A stretch of DNA of 64,000 bases from Fredericiella sp038205395. Lineage in GTDB: Bacteria > Chloroflexota > Anaerolineae > Caldilineales > Caldilineaceae. This document shows, in pieces, positions 18,132 to 27,052 of the stretch (its first letter is position 1; every line of letters begins with the position of its first letter). The notes beneath the pieces are model-generated. The model was not told the DNA's origin and did no database searches. It saw only the letters and a program-made list of their open reading frames with translations. The stretch spans positions 1 through 64,000 of the forward strand of contig JBBRBX010000010.1 of NCBI GenBank assembly GCA_038205395.1, given 5' to 3'. Made by a program: the position numbers and the translations under genes.

Positions 18132-19225
18132 TCGCATCACCATCCAGCCAATTGTCCGGCGCCGGCGGCCCGGTGATCCTGTTGGGGTCCGGCGAGACAG
18201 CGCCCTCGGCGCAAAAGATTTTCCACCAGATCTTTGCTACGCTCGCCGACAGAGGCGAAAAAGTGCGTCTGGCTATCTTGGAAACGCCGGCAGGCTTTGA
18301 GCCGAATTCGGGCTATGTGGCGGAGCAGGTAGCACTTTTTGTCAAAAAGCGGCTGCAAAACTTTGCGCCGGCTGTCACCATCATACCCGCGCGCAAGCGT
18401 GGCACCGCCTACAGCCCGGATGATCCGGCTTTGGCGGCCCAACTGCATGACGCCAGCGTGATCTTTATGGGGCCGGGCAGCCCCACCTATGCGGTGCGAC
18501 AGCTGCGCCAGTCGCTGGTTTGGGAAACCGCGCGCGCCTGCCAGCGCCAAGGCGCCGCGCTGATGCTTTCCAGCGCTGCGACACTGGCCGCCAGCCGCTG
18601 GACACTCCCCGTATACGAAATCTACAAGGCAGGCGCCGATCTGTATTGGCAGCCTGGTCTCGACTTCTTTGCCGATTTTGGTCTCTCCCTGCTGCTCGTC
18701 TCGCACTGGAACAACAGCGATGGCGGCGCCACCTTTGACACCTCGCGCTGCTATATCGGACAGGAACGCTTTGCTGCTCTACTGGATATGATTCCCGACC
18801 CACCGTCCGCCTATACACTAGTAGGCTTGGACGAAAATACGGCGCTGACTCTCGATCCCGATGCCAGGCTGTGCACAGTCATTGGCGTAGGCGAGATAAC
18901 TGTCATACGCCAGGGTGAAACGCTCCGTTATGCCGCCGGCGAAGAATTCCCCGTGCAAAAACTGGGTGACTTCCAGCCGCTGCAAGGTCCAGCGGCCATT
19001 GACAGCCAGCTGTGGCAGACGGTCGCCACCGCCCGTGAAGATGCCGCCAGAGCGCGTGCGGCGCTGCCACAGCCCGATGCACAAGTTCTGACCCTGCTCG
19101 ATTTGCGTGCAGCCGCACGCGCAGATCAAAATTGGGCGGAGTCGGACCAGCTGCGAACAGAGATAGCCCGCCTGGGCTGGCGGGTGCTGGACACTGCCAC
19201 CGAACAGCAGTTGGAACCACTGTAA
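18128..19225 (+). CDS. S51-like peptidase with a CysRS-like C-terminal tail
   Basis: The 365-residue protein resembles peptidase E/cyanophycinase (S51): VILLGSGETAPS at the start, IFMGPGSPTYAVRQLR in the middle and a Ser in LMLSSAATLAASRW where the nucleophile would be (the usual SAGA is changed). The last 50 residues (from about 315) read LLDLRAAARADQNWAESDQLR then RLGWRVLDT, closely resembling the C-terminal helical tail of cysteinyl-tRNA synthetase. The start is the ATG overlapping the hydrolase stop; the longer frame from 17978 is rejected. Substrate unknown. Confidence 0.8.
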   Translation: MIASPSSQLSGAGGPVILLGSGETAPSAQKIFHQIFATLADRGEKVRLAILETPAGFEPNSGYVAEQVALFVKKRLQNFAPAVTIIPARKRGTAYSPDDPALAAQLHDASVIFMGPGSPTYAVRQLRQSLVWETARACQRQGAALMLSSAATLAASRWTLPVYEIYKAGADLYWQPGLDFFADFGLSLLLVSHWNNSDGGATFDTSRCYIGQERFAALLDMIPDPPSAYTLVGLDENTALTLDPDARLCTVIGVGEITVIRQGETLRYAAGEEFPVQKLGDFQPLQGPAAIDSQLWQTVATAREDAARARAALPQPDAQVLTLLDLRAAARADQNWAESDQLRTEIARLGWRVLDTATEQQLEPL

Positions 19226-19261
19226 TCTACGATATAAAAAACATCAACATAGGAGTCAGCA

Positions 19262-20440
19262 CTACTTCTGCGGCAGATCGCCGGCGCGGCGGATGGCCTG
19301 CGCGCCGAAGCGGGCGCGCAGGGCCTGCATAGCGGCGTCCAGCCGCTCTTCCCGCTCGTTGGGCTGGTCAAACAATGTGCGCTGGCTGGGCCTGTCATGC
19401 AAACTGCTGACCCCGACGCCGATCAACCGCACCGGTCGCCTGCCCCACTCACGCGCAAAAAGCTGTAAAGCCGCTGCGCTGATGGCTTCCGCATCATCCG
19501 TGGGGGCGGCCAGCGTCACCTGCCGCGTGATGGTTGTAAAATCCGGCCAGCGCAGTTTGAGTTTGACTGTCGTTCCTGCCAGGCTCTTTGCTTTGAGGCT
19601 GTGGCTCACCTCCGCGGCTTGTTGGCGCAGCGTGCGCCGCAGCGCTTCGCCATCTTCCACATCGTGCGCAAACGTCGTTTCCTGGCTGACGGATTTGCGC
19701 TCATGTTCGGTGATGACGGGACGATCATCCAGCCCGACCGCGTGGCGAGCAAAGTCGTAGCCATTCTTGCCGAAATGATACACCAGGTCCGCTTCCGGCC
19801 AGCGCGCCAGTTCGCCGATGGTTTCAATGCCAAAGCTGGCCAGCCGCTGCGCCGTCTTGGGGCCAATGCCCCAAAGCGCAGCACATGGGAGCGGCGCCAA
19901 AAAGGCGGCCTCCTGCCCCGGCTCCACCACCTGAATGGCGTTGGGTGGGCCATCGCCGCTCGCGCCTTCTTTCCCTACATTGTTGGCGATTTTGGCGACC
20001 AGTTTGTTGCCGGCTACGCCCAGCGAACAGGGCAACTGCAGTTCACAGCGGATTGTCGCTTGCAGTTGGTGTGCAATTTGCTCCGCCGGCTCACTGCGCT
20101 CGCTGACGTCGAGAAATGCCTCATCGATAGAAAGCTGCTCGACCAGCGGCGTAATAGCATATAGACGCGCCATCACCTGGCGCGAGACGGCAGAATAGGC
20201 GCCGTGGCGTGTGGGGACAATGAGCAAGCCTGGGCACAGCCGCAGCGCCTGGCTCATCGGCATCGCCGAATGGACGCCGCGGCGGCGCGCAGGATAGGAG
20301 CAGGAGGCTACGACGCCGCGGCTGTCGGGCCGGCCGCCGACAGCAAACGACTTGCCCGCCAGCGACGGGTCGCGCAGCTCTTCCACAGCGCAGAAGAACG
20401 CATCGAGATCAAGATGAAGAATTTTGCGTGCGGGTGACAT
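19262..20440 (-). CDS. dinB: DNA polymerase IV (Y-family)
   Basis: The 392-residue protein is a Y-family translesion polymerase. ILHLDLDAFFCAVE holds the first metal-binding Asp and SIDEAFLDV the second Asp/Glu pair. The steric-gate region, the helix-hairpin-helix IGPKTAQRLASFGIETIGEL and the little-finger domain follow, ending in a short polar tail. There is no clear beta-clamp motif beyond a possible QRTLFDQ near residue 365. Start is the ATG at 20440, not the TTG at 20458. It follows the FAH-family gene by 33 bases. Confidence 0.93.
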   Translation of the reverse strand: MSPARKILHLDLDAFFCAVEELRDPSLAGKSFAVGGRPDSRGVVASCSYPARRRGVHSAMPMSQALRLCPGLLIVPTRHGAYSAVSRQVMARLYAITPLVEQLSIDEAFLDVSERSEPAEQIAHQLQATIRCELQLPCSLGVAGNKLVAKIANNVGKEGASGDGPPNAIQVVEPGQEAAFLAPLPCAALWGIGPKTAQRLASFGIETIGELARWPEADLVYHFGKNGYDFARHAVGLDDRPVITEHERKSVSQETTFAHDVEDGEALRRTLRQQAAEVSHSLKAKSLAGTTVKLKLRWPDFTTITRQVTLAAPTDDAEAISAAALQLFAREWGRRPVRLIGVGVSSLHDRPSQRTLFDQPNEREERLDAAMQALRARFGAQAIRRAGDLPQK

Positions 20441-20473
20441 ATCAGCGAGGCCGATCAACAGGCCGGGCGTCTG

Positions 20474-21340
20474 CTACACGCCCACAATGCGCGTGCGCAG
20501 AATGCCGATTTCGTCGATCTCCGCTTCAACCACATCATCTGCTTGCAGATACTTGGGTGGCGTAAAGCCCAGCCCCACACCTGAAGGCGTACCGGTGCAG
20601 ACAATCGTACCCGCTTCCAAAGTCATTCCCAGCGAGAGGAACTCGATCAGCGCCGGCACATCAAAAATCAAGTCGCTGACGCTGGACAGTTGGCGCTGTT
20701 CGCCGTTGACGCGCAGCCGCACCGTGAGCGCCGCCGGGTCCGCTATCTCGTCCGCCGTTACAATCCAGGGGCCAAGCGGACAACTGCCATCCAAACTCTT
20801 GCCTTTGAAAAACTGCTGATGCCGCGCTTGCAGGTCGCGCGCCGAGATGTCGTTAGCCACGGTGTAGCCAAAGACGTAGGAGAGCGCCTCTTGGCGAGGG
20901 ATATTTTTGCCGCTGCGGCCGATGATAAAGGCCAACTCCACCTCATAGTCGAGTTCGGCAGTGACGGCGGGGTCCAGCACAAAGTCGTCCTCAGGGCCGG
21001 CAACCGCGGTCACAGCCTTGGTGAAGATCACCGGTGCGCTGGGCAATTTTGGCTCGCGCCCGCGCGCGCGATCCGATTCGATGGCGTGGGCGACGTAGTT
21101 AAGACCCACACAGACGACATTCTGGCGCGGGCGGGGGATAGGGGGCAACAGCAGTACGCTGTCGAGAGGCTGCCAGTGCCTGGCGGCAGCCACAAATTGC
21201 GCGGTCTGCGCCAGGCCTTCCGTACCGCTGTCGATCAAAGCAAGCATATCCGGGGCAACCTCGTCCAGCGCCACCACCTCATGCTCACGTACAGCGCCCA
21301 GGTGAACACCTTGCGCATCCTGAAAAGTAACCAGCCGCAT
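20474..21340 (-). CDS. Fumarylacetoacetate hydrolase family protein
   Basis: The 288-residue protein has the FAH C-terminal catalytic domain (about residues 70-285), with CVGLNYVAHAIES, the metal ligands in YEVELAFIIGR and the conserved FGYTVANDISARDLQ and TGTPSGVGLGF. The N-terminal 65 residues form the usual small domain. Such enzymes hydrolyse or decarboxylate beta-keto acids in aromatic or sugar-acid breakdown. AGGAG precedes the ATG. It sits between an epimerase and dinB, probably in one transcript. Confidence 0.9.
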   Translation of the reverse strand: MRLVTFQDAQGVHLGAVREHEVVALDEVAPDMLALIDSGTEGLAQTAQFVAAARHWQPLDSVLLLPPIPRPRQNVVCVGLNYVAHAIESDRARGREPKLPSAPVIFTKAVTAVAGPEDDFVLDPAVTAELDYEVELAFIIGRSGKNIPRQEALSYVFGYTVANDISARDLQARHQQFFKGKSLDGSCPLGPWIVTADEIADPAALTVRLRVNGEQRQLSSVSDLIFDVPALIEFLSLGMTLEAGTIVCTGTPSGVGLGFTPPKYLQADDVVEAEIDEIGILRTRIVGV

Positions 21341-21399
21341 ACTTTCTCCTAACCGTGATTGCTGAAAGTCATTGCTAAAAAGTCACTGTGATTGCTTGG

Positions 21400-22338
21400 C
21401 TAAACGTTTAAGCGGGTGAAGGCCTCGATGGTCGCCGCTACACCTTCCGCCAGCGGCGTTTCATACACATGCGTCGCATAGTGGCGGAGCGCGCTGTCGT
21501 CACAGCCAATCGGAAAGGGCAGCAGTGTGTCGGCACAAGTAATTGTCACGCCGGGACGCTGAGCCATGATAGTCAAGGCCACATCGGCCACAGCTACCGG
21601 CGCCGTGCCTAGGTTAAACGCAAATGCACCCGCACTCGGCTCTTCCGCGGCAGCGATAAACTGCTGTGCCACATCCGATGCATATTGGAACTGCATTGTA
21701 CCACCAAAATTGATGTGGCAATCCTCTCCGCGTGCAGCCGCCAACATCGCTTTGGTCGGGTCACTGGTTAACCCTTGGTCGCGTCCCAGACCATAAATTG
21801 TATAGGGGCGCAAAGCAACACTGGCGATGCCGTAGTCGTTCCAGTAAATTTGCGCCGTCTGCTCATTGGCAATTTTGTAGACGCCATAGAGCGTCTGCGG
21901 CGCATAGGGCGCCGCGTGCGCCAGCAAGCCGGGTGGATAGAGTTCAGGCGGGCCATAGACGGCAATCGAGGAAGCGTAAGCCACCTGCCGCACCCCAGCC
22001 TGCCGGGCCGCCTCAAAAATGTTGACAGTGCCAGTGACGTTCACCTGCGCACCCAGCGGCGGGTTAGCGCGGCAGAAAGGAACCTGCAAAGCTGCCAGAT
22101 GCACCACGTGCGTTACGCTGTGCTCGGTAAACGCCGCCAGCACCTGCCGGCTGTCGGTAAGGTCGCCGTGCACAAAGGTGATTTCGGCCTGCTGCCTGCG
22201 GCTGAGCAGCAGATCAAGGCGATGGCGGTCATCGCTCAGATCAAAACAGACCGCCCGTTTGCCGGCGTGCTGAAGATGAAAGAGCACCCAGGCACCAATA
22301 CAGCCCATCCCGCCGGTGATAAGATAGACGTCGATCAT
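21400..22338 (-). CDS. NAD-dependent epimerase/dehydratase (extended SDR)
   Basis: The 312-residue protein has the Rossmann loop ITGGMGCIGAW near residue 8, the HGDLTD region, and the catalytic YGVYKIANE (Tyr-x3-Lys) with upstream SSIAVYG. It is an extended short-chain dehydrogenase of the UDP-sugar epimerase or uronate dehydrogenase kind. I chose the ATG at 22338, where homologues begin with the dinucleotide fold. It is 59 bases upstream of the FAH-family gene, which suggests sugar-acid catabolism. Confidence 0.88.
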   Translation of the reverse strand: MIDVYLITGGMGCIGAWVLFHLQHAGKRAVCFDLSDDRHRLDLLLSRRQQAEITFVHGDLTDSRQVLAAFTEHSVTHVVHLAALQVPFCRANPPLGAQVNVTGTVNIFEAARQAGVRQVAYASSIAVYGPPELYPPGLLAHAAPYAPQTLYGVYKIANEQTAQIYWNDYGIASVALRPYTIYGLGRDQGLTSDPTKAMLAAARGEDCHINFGGTMQFQYASDVAQQFIAAAEEPSAGAFAFNLGTAPVAVADVALTIMAQRPGVTITCADTLLPFPIGCDDSALRHYATHVYETPLAEGVAATIEAFTRLNV

Positions 22339-22575
22339 TGCGTTGTCCTGTTCCTGGTGACGCGCATTGCGCCGCGGCTTGGCGGCTTGTAGAAAAGCAG
22401 CACATGGCGCATTGTACACGGGATTGGCTCCGCTGTGAATCCGCCCCCCAAAACGCAAAGAGAGGCCGGCAACGGATAGAGCGCCGCCTGATTCATTGCG
22501 CAACCGCCACAATAAGCGGTACAATGTGTCGAGCGAAGATCATCAACAGGGAGAGATCAAGGAGCGCTTACTGCC

Positions 22576-23313
22576 ATGGCCCGTTATATTGCTTTGACCT
22601 GCGAAGCGCTGGCGCGTTCGGTCTATGCCGCCGCCGCCACCAGCCCCCACACGGTCAGTGTGCGTTTGTTCAAACAGGGGCTGCATAACCGGCCCAAGGG
22701 ACTGCGCGCCACCCTGCAGGACGAAATCGATGCCATCGAACCGGGTAGTTGCGACGCCATCCTGCTCGCCTACGGCATGTGCGGCACAGCCACGGTCGGG
22801 CTGAAGGCGCGCCAGGCGCCGCTGGTGCTGCCGCGCGCTCATGACTGCATCACCCTCTATCTTGGCTCGCGTGAACGCTACAACGAGGAGTTTTTGAGCC
22901 ACCCCGGCACCTACTGGTACAGCCTCGACTATATGGAGCGGCAGGAGCCGGGCGCCAGCGTCGCATTGGGCGCGGCGGGCATCGGCGACGACGAAGAACA
23001 GTATGCGCAGTATGTACAGAAATACGGCCAGGAAACGGCCGACATGCTCATCGAAGAAATCCGCAGTTGGTCACGCCACTATACGCGTGCGGCGTATATC
23101 GATCTTGAAATCAGCGACGGCGGCGTCTACGCCGAACGGGCACAGGCCAAAGCCGAAAAAGAGGGCTGGATCTTTCAGCGCATGGCAGGGAACACCCGCC
23201 TTATGCACATGCTGGTGCACGGCGAATGGCCGGCGGAGGAGTTCCTCGTCGTAACAGCCGGCCAGGCCATCGCCCAAAGCTACAACGAAAGCATCGTCAA
23301 AGCAGCCGGCTAA
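22576..23313 (+). CDS. DUF1638 domain protein
   Basis: The 245-residue protein matches DUF1638. It has an N-terminal CEALAR, the central CDAILLAYGMCGTATVGL and PLVLPRAHDCITLYLGS, and Tyr-rich regions after residue 110. The family occurs with corrinoid and methyltransferase genes in methanogens and bacteria, and its conserved Cys/His suggest metal or cofactor binding; function is unproven. No methyltransferase is nearby. Its last four bases overlap the end of the convergent 2-hydroxyacid dehydrogenase gene. Confidence 0.88.
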   Translation: MARYIALTCEALARSVYAAAATSPHTVSVRLFKQGLHNRPKGLRATLQDEIDAIEPGSCDAILLAYGMCGTATVGLKARQAPLVLPRAHDCITLYLGSRERYNEEFLSHPGTYWYSLDYMERQEPGASVALGAAGIGDDEEQYAQYVQKYGQETADMLIEEIRSWSRHYTRAAYIDLEISDGGVYAERAQAKAEKEGWIFQRMAGNTRLMHMLVHGEWPAEEFLVVTAGQAIAQSYNESIVKAAG

Positions 23314-24290
23314 TACCCCAGCTCTTTGTCCACCAGGTTGGGCATGGCGCGTCCGGCAGCAGCGGCGTTCAACAATTCAGCCAGCGCCGCCACGCGCAGC
23401 TTTTCAAAGTTCTGCAGCCAGCCGCCGCGATGGGGCGTCATCACGACGTTGTCCAATTCTTGAAACGGGAAATGCGACGGATAGGTGCTGCTGCGCTCTG
23501 CTTCGCCCTCCGGATATTGATACCACACATCGATGCCCGCGCCACGGATGCGCCGGTCAGCCAGCGCCGTGTACAGTGCCTCCTCATCGATCACCGGCCC
23601 GCGCCCCACATTGACCAGAAGGCAATGGTCGGGCAGCAGCGCCAGCTCTTTGGCGCCCAGCAATCCCTCCGTCTCGTTGGTGTGCGGCAGCAGGCAGATC
23701 AACACGTCCGCTTGCGGCAGTAGTTCCGCCAGATGCGCCACACTGTAGAGGGCGACGCCATCCTGCTGCGGCGTCTCCGGCTCGTGACGGCGCACGCCGA
23801 TGACATGCATCCCTAACGCCTGGCATACGGGCGCCAGCCGGCGGCCAATCGCTCCGTAGCCTAACACCACTGCCGTCTTGCCGGGAAAGGTGCCGGTGGG
23901 ATACATCTCGTCATCCCACTGCCAGTTACCCTGGCGCAGCCGCCGATCCAGCGCTGCGACATGGCGGGAGGCAGCCAGCAAAAGCGCCAAGGCCATCTCG
24001 GCGGTGGAGACATCGTTAAAATGCAGATTGTGCAGGGTGACATCCGGATAGCGGCGCAGCAGCGTCTGGGTGGCGAACGGCACACCGGCAAAGGGCACAA
24101 TCACCGCTTGCAGGCCAGGGCTGCATGCAAACTGTTCCTCAGTCACACCACCGCCGACAAGAATGTCCGTTTCCTCCGGCTGCGCCTCTGCCGGCGCGGC
24201 GCTCAGCCGCACACTGTCCACTACCAGCGGGCGAAGCTGTTCCAATGTGTCAGGTGCGGGAAGGGCAGGGAAATATACGGTAAGCGTCAT
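23310..24290 (-). CDS. D-2-hydroxyacid dehydrogenase family protein
   Basis: The 326-residue NAD(P)-dependent enzyme has the Rossmann motif VLGYGAIGRRLAPV, the conserved Arg in VNVGRGPVIDEEAL, an acidic residue in the following helix, and the catalytic His in MTPHRGGW. It resembles phosphoglycerate or glyoxylate/hydroxypyruvate reductases; the substrate is unclear. AAAGG lies before the ATG. It is 99 bases downstream of the preceding conserved gene and may be the tail of the sugar-transport operon. Confidence 0.88.
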   Translation of the reverse strand: MTLTVYFPALPAPDTLEQLRPLVVDSVRLSAAPAEAQPEETDILVGGGVTEEQFACSPGLQAVIVPFAGVPFATQTLLRRYPDVTLHNLHFNDVSTAEMALALLLAASRHVAALDRRLRQGNWQWDDEMYPTGTFPGKTAVVLGYGAIGRRLAPVCQALGMHVIGVRRHEPETPQQDGVALYSVAHLAELLPQADVLICLLPHTNETEGLLGAKELALLPDHCLLVNVGRGPVIDEEALYTALADRRIRGAGIDVWYQYPEGEAERSSTYPSHFPFQELDNVVMTPHRGGWLQNFEKLRVAALAELLNAAAAGRAMPNLVDKELGY

Positions 24291-24389
24291 CAGTAACCTT
24301 TCTGGTGGTATTTATCCGCCCATTATGCCAGAAAAACGACCTGACGCCGAAGAATGAAAAGGCGAGCAAGCGCAGACAGGGAGACATGT

Positions 24390-25133
24390 CTACCCGCTAG
24401 CCGCCTCGCGGCGCAGTTGTTCCAACCACCAGTTGATGCGCGCAGGAATCCACTGATCCAACTGCGGCCAGGGCACGAGCAGGTCGCGCTCCACGACAAA
24501 GCGCCGGCTGAACTGCATGGTGGGCAGAAAGGCATGACGGCGCAGAAAGGCTGCTGCACGCGCATCGTCGCCGGGCTGCAGATCGATTGCATCGGCATAC
24601 TGCTCCTTGACAAGCACACCACCCTCGCCGGCCTCACGCGCAGCATCTTTGATGACAAAGTGCAGTACACGCTCCAGACAGATGGCTTCGGGTGCAAAGG
24701 CGTGCTTGCCGGGCTGCGCATAAACCAAGGGCCGGTCACCCGCGCAGGCCAGACGACCGCCGGGCAAGGTCATGGCCGAATAATCGCCATGCCAACTAGC
24801 CTCCGCCCAAACCAGATGGCCGGCCGCGTCCACATAGCTCCACACATGCTCTAACTCGTACAGGTGGCCGATGTCCCAGTCCCACCAGATCGCATACTCA
24901 ATGGCGGTTGCCCAGGGTGGCGTCAGCTCCTGCGTCATGCGGCGCGGGTACGAAAGTGAATCCGCCTCCACGTGGAAGACCGTCACGCCCACCGCCAGCG
25001 GCAGAAACGGCTCCGCGGCATCAAACAGGATAATGGGTGCATAGCGCGCTGCCAGCGCCAGGTCGGCATCTTCCTGCGCCGTGCGCGGAAGTTGATCGCC
25101 CGCCGGCTGTTTCGCTGCTCCGTTTTGCGTCAT
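24390..25133 (-). CDS. Conserved hypothetical protein after a sugar transporter
   Basis: I do not recognise a named family for this 247-residue protein. It is soluble with no signal peptide and rich in Trp and acidic residues (YAIWWDWDIGHLYELEHVW). RYAPIILFDAAEPFLPLAVGVT at the start resembles proteins of the Vps62/necrosis-inducing-like beta fold, but weakly. Conserved His and Glu (GHLYELEH, EASWHGDYS) could bind a metal or sugar. The ATG at 25133 has GGGAG eight bases upstream. It follows the permease by 61 bases and is probably co-transcribed. Confidence 0.65.
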   Translation of the reverse strand: MTQNGAAKQPAGDQLPRTAQEDADLALAARYAPIILFDAAEPFLPLAVGVTVFHVEADSLSYPRRMTQELTPPWATAIEYAIWWDWDIGHLYELEHVWSYVDAAGHLVWAEASWHGDYSAMTLPGGRLACAGDRPLVYAQPGKHAFAPEAICLERVLHFVIKDAAREAGEGGVLVKEQYADAIDLQPGDDARAAAFLRRHAFLPTMQFSRRFVVERDLLVPWPQLDQWIPARINWWLEQLRREAASG

Positions 25134-25194
25134 CAGCAATCTCCCTGCTCAGTCCTCTTCTTACAGTTGCGCCCTGCAATCCGGCCGGCACAGA

Positions 25195-26094
25195 TCATTG
25201 GCCGGCCATCGCACCAGCCATTGTACCCTTGATCAGATACTGGCGGGCAAAGATGAAGATCAGCAGAGACGGCAGCATATAGAGCAGCGCCATAGCGTTC
25301 ATCATGCCATAATCGAGATTGGTGTACGCAATCAATGAGCGGAACAGCCCCAGTGGCATCGGAAACTTCTCGGCGTCCGACAGCAGCAGCAGCGGCAGAA
25401 GAAAGACGCTCCAAGCGCTGTTGAAGGCCAGGATAAAGGCCGCCCCTACGCCCGGCAGCGCCAGCGGAAAGACGATGTGCATCAGCGTGCGCAACCGCCC
25501 TGCTCCATCCAGCCAGGCAGCTTCCTCTAACTCCGCAGGCACCGTGTCGAAAAAGCCCTTCATCACCCAAAGCATAAATGGAATCAGCCCCGCCGTGATG
25601 CCGATAATGACGCCGGCCATACTGTTGACCAGCTTGAGCCGCTGCATGATTAGATAGAAAGGCAGTACAGTGGCGGTGCCGGGAATGATCTGCAGCAGCA
25701 GGATGCTGAACATCAGTGTGCGCTTGAAGCGAAACGTACCGCGCGAAAGCGCATAGCCGCCCAGCGCGCAGAAGAGCAAAGCCAACAATACGCTGCTGAA
25801 GGTCAGCACCATGCTGTTACGCAGCAAGGTCAGCGCCTGGCCACGCCCAAAAATAGCCTCGGAGAAGTGCTCCAGGGTGAACGATCTCGGCCAGTACAGA
25901 TAGAGGCTGGAGACGTTTTCCGGCTTCTGCGTAAAAGCGCTGAGAAGCGGCCAAACAAAAGGAACCAAGATCAGCAAGCTGACGACGAGCAAAAAGAGAT
26001 AAATTGTCGCCTGTTCCAGCATGCGCCGCAGGGAACGCGGGCGTACTGTGGGCTGCGTCTGGACATGGGGTTGGCTGCCGGCAAGAGAGGTCAT
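25195..26094 (-). CDS. Sugar ABC transporter permease (MalG type)
   Basis: The 299-residue CUT1-family permease has six hydrophobic segments and the cytoplasmic EAAWLDGAGRLRTLMHIVFPLALPG loop that docks the ATPase. The N-terminal 35 residues are polar. The ATG at 26094 has AGGA about ten bases upstream; the GTG at 26103 is too close to it. It is last of three transport genes (binding protein, MalF type, MalG type). No ATPase is adjacent, so an MsmK-like ATPase encoded elsewhere is likely shared. Confidence 0.9.
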   Translation of the reverse strand: MTSLAGSQPHVQTQPTVRPRSLRRMLEQATIYLFLLVVSLLILVPFVWPLLSAFTQKPENVSSLYLYWPRSFTLEHFSEAIFGRGQALTLLRNSMVLTFSSVLLALLFCALGGYALSRGTFRFKRTLMFSILLLQIIPGTATVLPFYLIMQRLKLVNSMAGVIIGITAGLIPFMLWVMKGFFDTVPAELEEAAWLDGAGRLRTLMHIVFPLALPGVGAAFILAFNSAWSVFLLPLLLLSDAEKFPMPLGLFRSLIAYTNLDYGMMNAMALLYMLPSLLIFIFARQYLIKGTMAGAMAGQ

Positions 26095-26110
26095 TCTGTA
26101 CACTTCCTAT

Positions 26111-26983
26111 CTAAAGTTCCACACGCATCAGGCGCATATAGATCAAGGCCAGCACCATACTGATTGCCAGCATCACCATGGCGGCGGCGCTGCCGAGGCC
26201 TAACTCAAAGTAGCGAAACCCTTGGTTGTAGACAAAGATGCCCAACAATTCGGTGGCATTGCCCGGTCCGCCGCGTGTCAGTGTAAAGACCAGGTCAAAC
26301 ATCCCAATACAGCCGATTGTGTTGAGCAGCAGCCACAACATGACCACATAGCGGATAAGCGGCAGCTTGATGCGCAGCAGCATCTGCAGCCAGTTGGCCC
26401 CATCCATCTTGGCCGACTCGATCACGGCCTGTGGAATGCTTTCCAGCCCAGCCAAAAAGAGAATCATAGCAAAGCCGGAGTTGTTCCAGAAGTTGACCAG
26501 CACGATCGACAGCATGGGAGCCGTGCGCGTCCAGTTTATTGCTTCCACCCCCAACCAGCCCGTCATGCGGTTGAGCGTGCCAAACTCGCCCGACCCCAGC
26601 ATGGAAGACCAGATTAGCGCCTGCGTGATGCCGGGGATGACCATAGGCATGACGATGACTGCCAGCAGCAGCGCCTGCCCGCGCACCTTGCGCTGGTTGA
26701 GGAATAAGGCCGCCGACATGCCCAATACAAACTGGCCGATGTTGGTGTAGACCGTATATTGCAGCGTCAGCAGGATCGAGTTGTAAAAACCTCTGTCGGT
26801 GAAGAGTTTTTCGTAGTTGCGCAGGCCAATAAACGACATATCCAGCGCATTGGGTCCGGCCAGCGCCATCCGTGTAAAGCTGACATAGACAGCCCACAGC
26901 GCCGGCAAAACGGTAAAAACGACGATCATTGCCAGCGCCGGCAGCAGGAATAACAGAAGCAGCCTGTTTTGTGCACGAACCAT
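26111..26983 (-). CDS. Sugar ABC transporter permease (MalF type)
   Basis: The 290-residue CUT1 permease has six hydrophobic segments and the EAA loop (QAVIESAKMDGANWLQMLLRI). I place the start at the ATG at 26983 because a strong hairpin lies at 27006-27043; the longer frame would start at 27052, adjacent to the binding-protein stop, and would read through the hairpin. With the MalG-type partner it forms the membrane channel of a sugar importer. Confidence 0.88.
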   Translation of the reverse strand: MVRAQNRLLLLFLLPALAMIVVFTVLPALWAVYVSFTRMALAGPNALDMSFIGLRNYEKLFTDRGFYNSILLTLQYTVYTNIGQFVLGMSAALFLNQRKVRGQALLLAVIVMPMVIPGITQALIWSSMLGSGEFGTLNRMTGWLGVEAINWTRTAPMLSIVLVNFWNNSGFAMILFLAGLESIPQAVIESAKMDGANWLQMLLRIKLPLIRYVVMLWLLLNTIGCIGMFDLVFTLTRGGPGNATELLGIFVYNQGFRYFELGLGSAAAMVMLAISMVLALIYMRLMRVEL

Positions 26984-27005
26984 AGTCTTGTCCGCCTTCT
27001 CCAAG

Positions 27006-27043
27006 CCCTGTGTGTGGCCGTCTGTTGGCGGCCACACGCAGGG
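27006..27043 (-). other. Stem-loop between binding-protein and permease genes
   Basis: CCCTGTGTGTGGCCG (27006-27020) pairs with CGGCCACACGCAGGG (27029-27043) through 15 positions with one G-U-type mismatch and an eight-base loop. There is no U-run on the minus strand. It probably protects the upstream binding-protein message from 3' decay, giving more binding protein than permease. Confidence 0.7.
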
Positions 27044-27052
27044 TGCATCCAC

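Noticed and set aside
27006..27043. Hairpin as a true terminator
   Set aside because: It has no U-run and lies inside an operon whose later genes need to be transcribed.
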